From assembly GCA_904394975.1 (NCBI GenBank), contig CAJFNQ010000014.1:1-33668 (forward strand): a stretch of DNA of 33,668 nucleotides. Direction: 5' to 3'. The DNA comes from Metaruminococcus_A gallistercoris (lineage in GTDB: Bacteria > Bacillota > Clostridia > Oscillospirales > Ruminococcaceae). The notes under the pieces are model-generated. The model was given only the letters and a program-made list of their open reading frames with translations, was not told the DNA's origin and made no database searches. Each line of letters begins with the position of its first letter. Positions within the stretch are counted from its first letter, which is position 1. Made by a program: the position numbers and the translations under genes. Below, one piece after another: positions 7,827 to 16,025 of this stretch.

Positions 7827-9656
7827 TTACCGTTTTACAAAAAATTCTTCATACCAGAGAACGAAGGTGAAAATCGACCAGATTTTAAGGTAGCTCTGGT
7901 GTTTGCCGGCACGGTAATCGTCCAGCAGTTTCATGATTTCGTCAGTGTTGAACAGCTCCAGAGCGATTTTGCTGTGGAACGCGTCCTTCACCATGTTGTA
8001 ATATTTATCCTCTTTGAGCCACTGGCGAACCGGAACCGGAAAACCGAGTTTCTTTTTATCTGCCGTTTCAGGCGGCAGCTTGTTGGCAGACGCTTTACGG
8101 AGAGCGACCTTTGTGTTCTCTTCCGTCACACGGTAACGGTTGGGAATCCGCTGTGCCAGCTTCATCACTTCAATATCTAAGAAAGGCACACGAACTTCCA
8201 ACGAATTCGCCATGCTCATTTTATCGCCTTTAAGCAGGATATCCCCGGACAACCACATATGCATATCCACATACTGCATCTGCGTGACAGGGTCCTTCCC
8301 TTTTACCTTTTCATAAAACGGAGCGACCAGTTCCTTCGGAGACGGAGCAGAAGTCTTCACCTTCAAAATCTTTTTGCGTTCCCGCTCACTAAAACCGGCG
8401 TTCGGGTTGCCGTTGAACCAATCCTGCAGATCGCCGCGATGGCGGTACAGGAAGTTTTTGGCTTTAAACGGCGGCATATGGTCAACCGTTTTACCAATCA
8501 GGCCACGGATGCCCTTCGGAAGTTTACAATACCGCGCACTGCGAATGGTTTCGCTGTAGACGTTATACCCGCCGAACACCTCGTCAGCGCCTTCTCCGGA
8601 AAGAGCGACCTTTACATTTTTCGCCGCTTCTCTGGAAACGAAATACAGCGCGATGGATGCCGGGTCCCCAAGCGGTTCATCCAAATGATAAAGAACGGTC
8701 GGGATAATGTCCCAATACTCCTGTTCGGTAATGGCTTTACTGCTGTTTTTGATACCGATATAATCGGAACAGCGTTTTGCATAACCGATCTCGTCATATT
8801 TATCCCCCGCAAAACCAACTGTAAAGGTCTTATCCACCTTAGCGCATGCGGCAACGTAACTGGAGTCAATTCCGCTGGAGAGGAAGGAACCGACTTCAAC
8901 GTCGCTGATTTTATGCGCCTCAACCGAACCCTCAAATGTTTTACGGATCTCACCGACCCAGTCTTCCAGTGACTTAGACTCATCATTTTCAAAATTCGGC
9001 TCCCAATAACGGGTAATTTTCATCTTCCCGTCTTTATAAAGGAAATAATGGGCCGGCATCAGTTTTTTGACTCCTTCAAAGAAGGTATCAGAAAGCGGAG
9101 AATACTGGAAAGTGAGGTAATTTTCCAATGTAGAAAGATTCAGCTTCTTTTCAAACTGCGGATGCGGCAAAAAGGCTTTGATTTCTGAACCGAACAGCAG
9201 CGTGCCGTTCATCTCAGCATAATAAAGCGGTTTGATGCCAAAATAATCTCTCGCACCAAACAGCTCCTGTTTTTCTTTATCCCAAATAACAAACGAAAAC
9301 ATACCACGCAGCATATTAAGCAGCTTTACGCCATATTCTTCATAGCCGTGCAGAAGCACTTCCGAATCGGAATGCGTTTTGAACACATGACCCGCCGCGA
9401 CCAATTTTTCCCGCAGCTGACGATAGTTATAAATCTCGCCGTTAAAGACCAGCACTTTGCCACCGTCCTCATTGGCAATGGGTTGGTCTCCCTGCGCAAG
9501 GTCAATGATGCTCAGCCGCCGAAAGCCCAGCGCGATCCCATCATCAATATACTTTCCTTCCGAATCAGGGCCGCGATGACGGATGATGTCCATCATTTCG
9601 CCAAGGACCGCGTCCGCATTTTCAATTCGATTTGTAAAGCCCACATAACCGCACAT
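7827..9656 (-). CDS. asnB: Asparagine synthase (glutamine-hydrolysing)
   Basis: 609 aa. It begins MCGYVGF, so Cys2 is the nucleophile of the N-terminal Ntn glutaminase domain (about residues 2-200; RHRGPDSEG and FNGEIYNYRQL are visible). The C-terminal synthetase domain carries the PP-loop SFLSSGIDSSY and GEGADEVFGGY. The enzyme makes asparagine from aspartate, glutamine and ATP in the cytoplasm. The sequence fits the Bacillus AsnB/AsnO-like long form. The ATG has SD GGAGG upstream. A strong promoter (9725-9754) and the terminator at 7794-7820 make it a single-gene unit. Some homologues modify cell-envelope glutamates instead (AsnB amidotransferases), but the context here gives no support for that. 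Confidence 0.92.
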   Translation of the reverse strand: MCGYVGFTNRIENADAVLGEMMDIIRHRGPDSEGKYIDDGIALGFRRLSIIDLAQGDQPIANEDGGKVLVFNGEIYNYRQLREKLVAAGHVFKTHSDSEVLLHGYEEYGVKLLNMLRGMFSFVIWDKEKQELFGARDYFGIKPLYYAEMNGTLLFGSEIKAFLPHPQFEKKLNLSTLENYLTFQYSPLSDTFFEGVKKLMPAHYFLYKDGKMKITRYWEPNFENDESKSLEDWVGEIRKTFEGSVEAHKISDVEVGSFLSSGIDSSYVAACAKVDKTFTVGFAGDKYDEIGYAKRCSDYIGIKNSSKAITEQEYWDIIPTVLYHLDEPLGDPASIALYFVSREAAKNVKVALSGEGADEVFGGYNVYSETIRSARYCKLPKGIRGLIGKTVDHMPPFKAKNFLYRHRGDLQDWFNGNPNAGFSERERKKILKVKTSAPSPKELVAPFYEKVKGKDPVTQMQYVDMHMWLSGDILLKGDKMSMANSLEVRVPFLDIEVMKLAQRIPNRYRVTEENTKVALRKASANKLPPETADKKKLGFPVPVRQWLKEDKYYNMVKDAFHSKIALELFNTDEIMKLLDDYRAGKHQSYLKIWSIFTFVLWYEEFFVKR

Positions 9657-9724
9657 ATATGCAAAACCTCCACACCGGATTCATTATCATACAAAACGTA
9701 GCACAATCAAAACAATTACCTTTA

Positions 9725-9754
9725 ATTATAATCGCCGGGCATGTATTATGTCAA
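9725..9754 (-). promoter_or_regulatory. Sigma-A promoter of asnB
   Basis: On the minus strand: TTGACA (complement of 9749-9754), 18-nt spacer, TATAAT (complement of 9725-9730). This leaves a leader of about 60 nt before the ATG. Confidence 0.85.
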
Positions 9755-9822
9755 GCAGACTACAATTCCAGTGTTGTATTTTGACATAAACATTATACGC
9801 AAAAATTGCATTTCGGTGCAAA

Positions 9823-9851
9823 TTGACAGCAAACATTGCCAATGATACAAT
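9823..9851 (+). promoter_or_regulatory. Sigma-A promoter of the ROK kinase gene
   Basis: TTGACA (9823-9828), 17-nt spacer, TACAAT (9846-9851), divergent from the asnB promoter. The two -35 boxes are about 70 nt apart. Confidence 0.85.
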
Positions 9852-9894
9852 AGAGACAGACAAATAGAACAGTGTGAAATGGAGGACTGCCTTT

Positions 9895-10860
9895 ATGAAA
9901 TACACCATCGGAATTGATCTTGGCGGTACAAACATTGCAGTCGGCGTTGTTGATGAACAGATGAAAATCACTGCAAAAGTAAGTCGGCCTTCCCTTCTTC
10001 CCCGCCCGGCAGATGAACTGCTTCGGGATGTTATAGCGACCGCAGAAGAAGCAGTCCGCAAAGCGGGAATCACGCAAAATGATGTTCGCTGGGTCGGCAT
10101 CGGCTGCCCGGGGATCGTCAATCTGGAAACCGGATGCGTAGATTACTCCTGTAACCTCGGTTTTTACGGGCAAGACCTACGCGGAGTACTTGAAAAAGCC
10201 TTTGGAAAGCCGATTTACATGGATAATGACGCAAACGCAGCCGCTTACGGAGAATTTGTTGCCGGCGGCGCAAAAGGAGCATCCAGCGCCGTTGTCATCA
10301 CCCTCGGGACCGGGATCGGCGGCGGAATTATCATTGATAAAAAGGTCTACACCGGGTTCAATTACGCCGGGGCGGAGATTGGACACACTGTCATCGAACG
10401 AAACGGACGCCCGTGCAACTGCGGACGAAACGGTTGTTTTGAAACATATGCGTCTGCAACAGGACTGATTACCACTACAAAAGAAGCAATGAAACGGCAC
10501 CCGGAAAGCAGCATGTGGAAACTCTGCGGGGGTGACGAGGAAGCAGTAAACGGCCGTACTGCATTTGACGCAATGCGTGCCGGCGATCCGACTGCCAAAG
10601 AGGTGGTCGAACAATTTATTCGCGATCTCGCCTGCGGTGTTACCAACCTGATCAATACCTTTGCGCCGGAAATCCTGTGCATTGGCGGTGGAATCAGCAA
10701 AGAAGGCGATGCTTTAATTCTTCCTTTGGAACAGATTGTTAAACGCGAAATGTATTCCCGTTTTTCCAAACATCAAACAAAAATTGTCACCGCATCACTT
10801 GGAAACGACGCGGGAATTATTGGTGCGGCGGCTCTCGGAATGCAATTTGAGGAAGAATGA
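9895..10860 (+). CDS. ROK family glucokinase-like sugar kinase
   Basis: 321 aa from the ATG at 9895, with SD GGAGG 9 nt upstream; an ATG 21 nt earlier overlaps the SD and is not used. The phosphate-binding motif IGIDLGGTN (5-13), DNDANAAAYGE with catalytic D112, and GTGIGGGI are present. The ROK zinc site (H164, then CNCGRNGC with C174, C176, C181, and E183) is also intact. There is no N-terminal helix-turn-helix, so this is a kinase and not an XylR/NagC-type repressor. It probably phosphorylates glucose or another hexose in the cytoplasm. It lies upstream of an acetyltransferase and, past a terminator, of oligosaccharide hydrolases. The exact sugar is inferred. Confidence 0.9.
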   Translation: MKYTIGIDLGGTNIAVGVVDEQMKITAKVSRPSLLPRPADELLRDVIATAEEAVRKAGITQNDVRWVGIGCPGIVNLETGCVDYSCNLGFYGQDLRGVLEKAFGKPIYMDNDANAAAYGEFVAGGAKGASSAVVITLGTGIGGGIIIDKKVYTGFNYAGAEIGHTVIERNGRPCNCGRNGCFETYASATGLITTTKEAMKRHPESSMWKLCGGDEEAVNGRTAFDAMRAGDPTAKEVVEQFIRDLACGVTNLINTFAPEILCIGGGISKEGDALILPLEQIVKREMYSRFSKHQTKIVTASLGNDAGIIGAAALGMQFEEE

Positions 10861-10931
10861 GCATTTCTCTTTGCTCAAACTTTTTCGTATGCGACCGATT
10901 TATCATCTTACACTTTACTCAGGAGAACCCA

Positions 10932-11834
10932 ATGAAAAAACACATCACATTAAACGGCGAAACCTTTCTGTTTGCTTCCGGTTACCGGGAGGATGTCGTT
11001 CTTTATACGAAAGCGAATCAACTCGCCCAAACAATCTTCGGTATCAGCTTCGATGATTGGAAAAGCGAAGGCGGCTGGGATGACACCTTCTGCCCTTACA
11101 CCCTGTTTGATCTTTCAGGAAACGCTGTTTCCAACGTGTTCGTATCCTTTCACACCATGCTGGAGGACGGAAAGCCAAAACGCTATTTGCAATTAAACGC
11201 AGTGATGACTGCTGCCCCATACCGCAAAAAGGGATTAGCGCGGTTTATCATCGATCAAATCATTGCGGAACACGGTGAAGCGGCAGACCAAATTTTTCTG
11301 TTCGCCAACGATTCCGCTGCTGATTTTTACCGCGCCTGTGGTTTTACAGCGGTAAAAGAAAGTGAATTTTATCAAAGAGAGCTGGAATTCCAACAGGGTG
11401 AAACGCTTGTAAAGCTGGATACCCATACAGCGGAAGGACGGCATGAAATTCTGACGGCGATTGAACAAAGCGTTCCCACTTCACGGCTGTATATTGAACG
11501 AATGAACAGTCTCTGTCTGCTTGTTATGCTCTGGGGCGGTGACTATTTTTACCGTATTCCCTCTCTGGATGCCATGGTTGCTCTGGAAGAAGAAGGCGAT
11601 GTAATTTTTCTTCGAGATGTATTCTCTTCCCAGGCAATCCCGCTGGAACAAATCGTTCGTGCACTTCCCACCAAAGAAGGCCAAACACTTCAACTTGGAT
11701 TTACTCCGCATGAGCTCACCGGCTGGGAGATCAAACCGTTTATTCGCAGAAATTCAACCACTTTTCTGTTTTCTGGAAAGCCTCTGCCTCTTTCCGGGGA
11801 GCCGTTTCGTTTTCAAGAACTGTGCGTTAGTTAA
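10932..11834 (+). CDS. GNAT family N-acetyltransferase
   Basis: 300 aa from the ATG at 10932, with AGGAG (10921-10925) 6 nt upstream; an earlier ATG at 10857 overlaps the kinase stop but has no SD. The acetyl-CoA binding core appears as LQLNAVMTAAPYRKKGLARFII, a Q/R-x-x-G-x-A/G type loop, followed by FANDSAADFYRACGF, which is typical of the C-terminal GNAT motif. The remaining about 150 residues form a second, less clear domain. The acyl acceptor is unknown. It follows the ROK kinase gene by 71 nt with no terminator between, so it is probably co-transcribed. It is followed by a strong terminator at 11845-11891. Confidence 0.8.
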   Translation: MKKHITLNGETFLFASGYREDVVLYTKANQLAQTIFGISFDDWKSEGGWDDTFCPYTLFDLSGNAVSNVFVSFHTMLEDGKPKRYLQLNAVMTAAPYRKKGLARFIIDQIIAEHGEAADQIFLFANDSAADFYRACGFTAVKESEFYQRELEFQQGETLVKLDTHTAEGRHEILTAIEQSVPTSRLYIERMNSLCLLVMLWGGDYFYRIPSLDAMVALEEEGDVIFLRDVFSSQAIPLEQIVRALPTKEGQTLQLGFTPHELTGWEIKPFIRRNSTTFLFSGKPLPLSGEPFRFQELCVS

Positions 11835-11844
11835 TAAGAGCTGC

Positions 11845-11891
11845 AAATCCCTCAAAAAGCAATCTTCCGGTTGCCTTTTGAGGGATTTTTT
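11845..11891 (+). terminator. Terminator of the ROK kinase-GNAT unit
   Basis: A 13-bp stem (AAATCCCTCAAAA at 11845-11857 with 11876-11888), extended by GCAA/TTGC nearer the loop, and a T run to 11891. The right arm and tail also contain a promoter-like element for the next gene. Confidence 0.9.
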
Positions 11892-11899
11892 GCTACACT
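11871..11899 (+). promoter_or_regulatory. Possible promoter of the GH8 gene, with overlapping dyad
   Basis: TTGCCT (11871-11876), 17-nt spacer, and an extended -10 TGC-TACACT (11894-11899). The -35 lies in the right half of the upstream terminator. A dyad TTTGCTA (11889-11895) / TAGCAAA (11907-11913) with an 11-nt centre overlaps the -10 and would suit a repressor. This is a moderate match only. Confidence 0.4.
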
Positions 11900-11937
11900 T
11901 GAAATATAGCAAACCAACAAGAAAAGGAGTTATCAAC

Positions 11938-13092
11938 ATGGAAAACAACGGCGCTTTTTACACCGGAACATACCGCAATGTATTTGCAGAAATGGGTTAC
12001 AAGGAAGCTGACATTCAAAAACGGTTGGAAGACACGTTTAACGAAATGTTCTATTCCGACACACGCATTTTTGAAGCTGTTTCGGATGATAAGGGATATA
12101 TTACTGATACAGGCAACGACGATGCGCGCACGGAAGGTATGTCTTACGGCATGATGTTCTGCGTGCAGATGAACAAGAAAAAAGAATTTGACCAGATTTG
12201 GAACTGGGCAAAAACCTACATGTACCAGACCGAAGGAAAATACAAAGGCTATTTTTCTTGGTCGCATCAACTGGATGGAACCCGCAACTTTGACGGACCG
12301 GCTCCGGATGGCGAAGAATACTTTGCCATGGCTCTTCTGTTCGCCTCGGCAAGATGGGGCGACGGCGAGGCGCCTTACAATTACAAAGAGCAGGCTCAGG
12401 AGATTCTGCACACCTGCGTACACAAAGGCGAAAATGAAGAAGGCTGCCCCATGTGGGACCCACGCAATTACCAGATTCGTTTCATTCCGGAAGCGGACTA
12501 TACCGACCCTTCCTACCATCTCCCCCACTTTTATGAGCTGTTTGCCATGATGTGCCGCCCGGAAGACCGTGAATTCTGGAAAAAAGCCGCTAAAGCAAGC
12601 CGTGAATTTCTCCACCTTGCCTGCAACGAAAAAACCGGTTTGTGCGCAGAATATACGGAATACGACGGCACTCCCCGCCTGATGTTCGGAAAGGACTACT
12701 ACTTCAGCGATGCTTACCGCACTGTTGCCAACATGAGTCTGGACAACTCTTGGTTTGATGCGGACGACTGGCAGAAAGAAAACGCTGACAAACTTCAAAC
12801 CTTTTTCTGTGAAAATGTGCCCGATCATGATTACAAAACTTACGCCATTGACGGCACTGTGATCGATCGCCCCGCCATGCATCCGGTCGCTATCATCGCA
12901 ACCAACGCACAGGCGTCCCTCGCGAGCAACGGAAAATACGCAAAAGAGTGTGTTGACCTGTTCTGGAACACTCCTTTGCGCAAAGACAAACGCCGCTACT
13001 ACGACAATTGCCTTTATATGTTCGCCATGCTGGCGCTCAGCGGCAATTACCGCATTTATCTGACTGACGACGCGGTAAAACAAACAACATAA
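11938..13092 (+). CDS. GH8 reducing-end xylose-releasing exo-oligoxylanase-like enzyme
   Basis: 384 aa from the ATG at 11938, with SD AAGGAG about 8 nt upstream. It has an (alpha/alpha)6 GH8 pattern: TEGMSYGMM with general acid E66, GYFSWSHQLDG, EEYFAMAL, and YYFSDAYRTVANMSLD with the expected base D258. The length and motifs fit Bacillus halodurans Rex-type enzymes (EC 3.2.1.156). These release xylose from the reducing end of xylo-oligosaccharides. There is no signal peptide, so it works in the cytoplasm and complements the GH43 beta-xylosidase at 496-2022, which acts from the non-reducing end. It has its own terminator at 13108-13137. Confidence 0.88.
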   Translation: MENNGAFYTGTYRNVFAEMGYKEADIQKRLEDTFNEMFYSDTRIFEAVSDDKGYITDTGNDDARTEGMSYGMMFCVQMNKKKEFDQIWNWAKTYMYQTEGKYKGYFSWSHQLDGTRNFDGPAPDGEEYFAMALLFASARWGDGEAPYNYKEQAQEILHTCVHKGENEEGCPMWDPRNYQIRFIPEADYTDPSYHLPHFYELFAMMCRPEDREFWKKAAKASREFLHLACNEKTGLCAEYTEYDGTPRLMFGKDYYFSDAYRTVANMSLDNSWFDADDWQKENADKLQTFFCENVPDHDYKTYAIDGTVIDRPAMHPVAIIATNAQASLASNGKYAKECVDLFWNTPLRKDKRRYYDNCLYMFAMLALSGNYRIYLTDDAVKQTT

Positions 13093-13107
13093 CAAACAAT
13101 CGCTTTG

Positions 13108-13137
13108 GCCCGGACTAAACAAGTCCGGGCTGTTTTT
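13108..13137 (+). terminator. Terminator of the GH8 gene
   Basis: A perfect 9-bp GC-rich stem (GCCCGGACT at 13108-13116 with 13122-13130) followed by TGTTTTT. Confidence 0.92.
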
Positions 13138-13275
13138 ATGCTCAATTGGTTTTTAACATATATTATCCGGCACTCATTAACACTTCCCGAACGTATTCTT
13201 AAAATTTTAAAACCATTTTATCGATTTCTATAAAAATTGCGGTTAAAATCTAACTGTTATACTTTCACCAATCGG

Positions 13276-13305
13276 TTGACGAAATTCAATTGTTCCCTCT
13301 ATAAT
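13276..13305 (+). promoter_or_regulatory. Sigma-A promoter of the GH63/trehalase-like gene
   Basis: TTGACG (13276-13281), 18-nt spacer, TATAAT (13300-13305), 34 nt before the chosen ATG. This rules out the upstream in-frame starts at and after 13237. Confidence 0.8.
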
Positions 13306-13338
13306 AAAATTAGACTTAAAAAAGCGAGGATTGCAAAA

Positions 13339-14634
13339 ATGGAAACAGCAATGAAAGAAAATTACGCACTCATCCGCGATTATTTATTTCAACATTTAAA
13401 AGATGTTTTGAAAAAACCTTATAACAAATTTACTCATCCGTTTATTGACCCAGGCTCCAACTACGATGGAAACCTTTGGGACTGGGATTCGTTCTGGGCA
13501 GTTTTTTCCATGATGAATGTTGCGGAAAATTCACCTGTTGATAACGAATACCGCTCACTGCTTGAAACACATGCCCAAGGAAATGTGCTGAATTTTCTTG
13601 ACTTCCAGATGGATGACGGCTATATCCCCATGATGGTTGACGGCAAAGAAGAAGGTACACCGTACCTGATTCGCAAACACGCGGAAGGCACCATTCTCAA
13701 CATGCACAAGCCATTTCTCTGTCAGCAGATCTGCCTTATCAGCGGCATGAAAGGCAATTTCGACTGGATTGCTGGAAAGTTGGAGCAGTTGGAGCGTTAT
13801 TTTGACTGTTACGACCGGTACTACTTTTTTGAAAACTGCGGTCTGTATGTCTGGGCGGATGACGTAATGATCGGCATGGACAACGACCCCGCCTCATTCG
13901 GCCGCCCGCGTTTTTCAACCGCGAACATCTTTTTAAACAGTTTTATGGTGCGAGAATTCCGTTCCATGGCAAAAATTCTTTCCGGCTGCGGGCAAAAAGA
14001 ACGAGCTGAATATTATGAGGAAAAGGCCCGCCGTTTGGCACAGGCAATCCAAGATGAATGTTGGGACAAACGTGACAAATTCTTTTACTCGGTGGATGTA
14101 GACATCAAGACCCGCGCGTACGACTGGTTTCATGTAGGGCTTGGCGTTTTCTGGAAAACGTTGTTTATCAAAACGCGGGCATGGTCCAGCTTTTTACCGA
14201 TGCTTGTTGGTGTTGCTACCGATGAACAGGCAAAAGAAATGGTTCGTCATATCACCGATCCGGATACCTTCTGGAGTCCCAACGGAGTACGCACTCTCTC
14301 CTGTGACGAAAAAATGTATAATCTGGAAGCAACACAAAATCCGTCAAACTGGCTGGGGCCAATCTGGATTATTGTTCAGTACGCGGTTTTCCGCGCACTG
14401 CTCAACTACGGCTACCGCAAGGAAGCAGAAGCGCTTTGCGAAAATGTGTTGAATATGCTGGGAGACGACCTTCGTAAGACCGGTACTCTTCACGAGTTTT
14501 ATAACCCGGAAACCGGAGAACCGATTTATAACCCGGATTTTATCAACTGGAATATTCTTGCGCTGAATATGGCTGATGAATTGGACGGCAAACCATCCAT
14601 CGACCGCTACCTTCCGTTTGACAAGCTGTTTTAA
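13339..14634 (+). CDS. GH63/trehalase-like (MGH1-type) glycoside hydrolase
   Basis: 431 aa from the ATG at 13339, with SD GCGAGGA about 8 nt upstream and a promoter at 13276-13305. The pattern YDGNLWDWDSFWAVFSM near the N-terminus, WADDVMIGMDNDPASF in the middle, and NPSNWLGPIWIIVQY with LHEFYNPETGEP near the end is that of (alpha/alpha)6-barrel enzymes of the GH63/GH37 (trehalase-like, mannosylglycerate hydrolase-like) clan. The D in the MDNDP segment and the E of LHEFYNP are the likely catalytic pair by analogy. No signal peptide is seen, so it is cytoplasmic. The substrate could be an alpha-glucoside or alpha-mannoside and cannot be decided from sequence. It is convergent with the next gene and shares a terminator with it. 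Confidence 0.78.
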   Translation: METAMKENYALIRDYLFQHLKDVLKKPYNKFTHPFIDPGSNYDGNLWDWDSFWAVFSMMNVAENSPVDNEYRSLLETHAQGNVLNFLDFQMDDGYIPMMVDGKEEGTPYLIRKHAEGTILNMHKPFLCQQICLISGMKGNFDWIAGKLEQLERYFDCYDRYYFFENCGLYVWADDVMIGMDNDPASFGRPRFSTANIFLNSFMVREFRSMAKILSGCGQKERAEYYEEKARRLAQAIQDECWDKRDKFFYSVDVDIKTRAYDWFHVGLGVFWKTLFIKTRAWSSFLPMLVGVATDEQAKEMVRHITDPDTFWSPNGVRTLSCDEKMYNLEATQNPSNWLGPIWIIVQYAVFRALLNYGYRKEAEALCENVLNMLGDDLRKTGTLHEFYNPETGEPIYNPDFINWNILALNMADELDGKPSIDRYLPFDKLF

Positions 14635-14659
14635 ATCGGAAACGAACTATTGTCAAAAC

Positions 14660-14691
14660 AAAAGGACCATGAAATAACTCATGGTCCTTTT
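14660..14691. terminator. Bidirectional terminator between convergent genes
   Basis: A perfect 13-bp stem (AAAAGGACCATGA at 14660-14672 with 14679-14691) with A and T runs on either side. It serves the GH63-like gene (plus) and the P-loop kinase gene (minus). Confidence 0.92.
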
Positions 14692-14695
14692 TTAA

Positions 14696-15232
14696 TTATT
14701 TAACCCATTCTAAAAGTTGACACAAGCTGGTTTCAAACACATCATTTTCCAGTTGATGAGTTGAGCACGAAAACCGTTCAAGATCCGCCTTGTGTTTTTG
14801 AAAAGTTCTGCCGCTTTGTTCACCTGTATCATAACAAGCCGCCCAACTTAAAAATTCCTGTTCCGCTTCATACCGGTCCCCGCCGGGAAGCATCCGTTCA
14901 CCATACCGCTGCCATTCACGCTTTTTTAAACGTTCCAATCGGATGTCCAGCGGTACATATATCAGCACCGCAAGGTCAAACAACGGAAAAAGCTCTTCTC
15001 CCCATCCGGTCAAAGAACCGCTGAGCACCCACGTTCCTTCATCTGTAAGAACCTGGCGGAGCATCTGAATCCGTTGTTTGGGCAGACGTTCCTTGGTAAA
15101 TGAGTATTTCGGAGGAAGCCAGAAGTAGTCGTCCGCATCGACATGCCGGTATCCCAATCGAGCGGCAAGGCATTGGCCCAAACTGGTCGTTCCGGAACCG
15201 GATGCGCCGAACAGATAGATATGCCGTTTCAT
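14696..15232 (-). CDS. P-loop nucleotide kinase-like protein (adenylate/shikimate kinase fold)
   Basis: 178 aa. The Walker A motif GASGSGTTSLG (9-19) sits right at the N-terminus after a beta strand, followed by HVDADDYFW and a LID-like arginine-rich part (RLERLKKREWQRYGERM). This resembles small AAA/adenylate kinase-like proteins, sometimes annotated as topology modulation FlaR-like. The phosphate acceptor is unknown; a nucleotide or small metabolite is likely. The ATG has SD GGGGAGG 9 nt upstream. It begins 30 nt after the stop of nth and is probably co-transcribed with it. Confidence 0.75.
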   Translation of the reverse strand: MKRHIYLFGASGSGTTSLGQCLAARLGYRHVDADDYFWLPPKYSFTKERLPKQRIQMLRQVLTDEGTWVLSGSLTGWGEELFPLFDLAVLIYVPLDIRLERLKKREWQRYGERMLPGGDRYEAEQEFLSWAACYDTGEQSGRTFQKHKADLERFSCSTHQLENDVFETSLCQLLEWVK

Positions 15233-15262
15233 TTCCTGTTTCCTCCCCGACGAGTGCGAATC

Positions 15263-15901
15263 TTATTTGCTCAATTTCCCGTAACTTTTACAGAAAGACG
15301 CGCATTCACATCCTTCACACTGCGGGGAACGCGCTTTACAAACCTCTCGGCCAAACAAAACCAGCCGATGGCAAAAGTCGTTGGATTCCTCTGGCGGCAG
15401 AATCTTGCGTAAATCCATTTCCACCTTATATGGTTCCGTATTCGCAGTCAGGCCAATTCTGCCGCAGATGCGGATGCAGTGGGTATCCGTTACAACAGCA
15501 GGCTTGCCGAAAATATCGCCCACCATAAGGTTGGCGGTTTTTCTTCCTATGCCTGAAAGAGTTGTCAGCTCCTCAATGGTTTGAGGCATCTCATAATGGA
15601 ATGTATCCCGCAACTGCTTACACATAGTAACAATATCTTTCGCCTTGGTTTTATACAACCCACAAGGACGAATGTAACGCTCAATGTCTGTTACATCGGC
15701 ATCTGCAAACGAATTAATTGTCGGATACGCTTCAAACAGGTCTTTGGTTACAAGATTGACGCGGGCATCGGTACACTGGGCGGAAAGGCGGGTTGCAATC
15801 AACAGTTCATGCGGTTTTTGATAAGTCAAAGAACATTGCGCCTGTGGATAACGTTCTTTCAGCGTTTTTACCGCCAGCAATGCCCGTTCTTTTTTTGTCA
15901 T
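15263..15901 (-). CDS. nth: Endonuclease III (DNA glycosylase/AP lyase)
   Basis: 212 aa, the standard length. Helix-hairpin-helix LSGIGRKTANLMV with catalytic Lys121, and VVTDTHCIRI with catalytic Asp139. A 4Fe-4S loop of the pattern C-x6-C-x2-C-x5-C is formed by Cys188, 195, 198 and 204. It removes oxidised pyrimidines and nicks abasic sites in base excision repair. The ATG has SD AAGGAG 8 nt upstream. It follows the ispH-rpsA terminator closely, so its promoter is not obvious; read-through or a promoter inside the end of rpsA is possible. Confidence 0.95.
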   Translation of the reverse strand: MTKKERALLAVKTLKERYPQAQCSLTYQKPHELLIATRLSAQCTDARVNLVTKDLFEAYPTINSFADADVTDIERYIRPCGLYKTKAKDIVTMCKQLRDTFHYEMPQTIEELTTLSGIGRKTANLMVGDIFGKPAVVTDTHCIRICGRIGLTANTEPYKVEMDLRKILPPEESNDFCHRLVLFGREVCKARSPQCEGCECASFCKSYGKLSK

Positions 15902-15928
15902 ACAGCATGCTCCTTTTTAACCGAAAAA

Positions 15929-15953
15929 CCGGCGCGGTTAATAACCGCGCCGG
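15929..15953 (-). terminator. Terminator of the ispH-rpsA transcription unit
   Basis: A near-perfect 25-nt palindrome (12-nt arms CCGGCGCGGTTA around a single base) gives a very GC-rich hairpin, followed on the minus strand by TTTTT. Confidence 0.85.
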
Positions 15954-16025
15954 CAAATATCCATTTGGCTAAACCGGTATGTATCCTGAAAGCCGGATCA
16001 TCCGCTTATTCAGCCGGAAACGAAC

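Noticed and set aside
11617..11937. Upstream extension of the GH8 frame
   Set aside because: It overlaps the acetyltransferase gene and a terminator; the ATG at 11938 has the SD.
11893..13122. 409-codon minus-strand frame over the GH8 gene
   Set aside because: It is the complement of a well-conserved enzyme; its length is a codon-bias effect.
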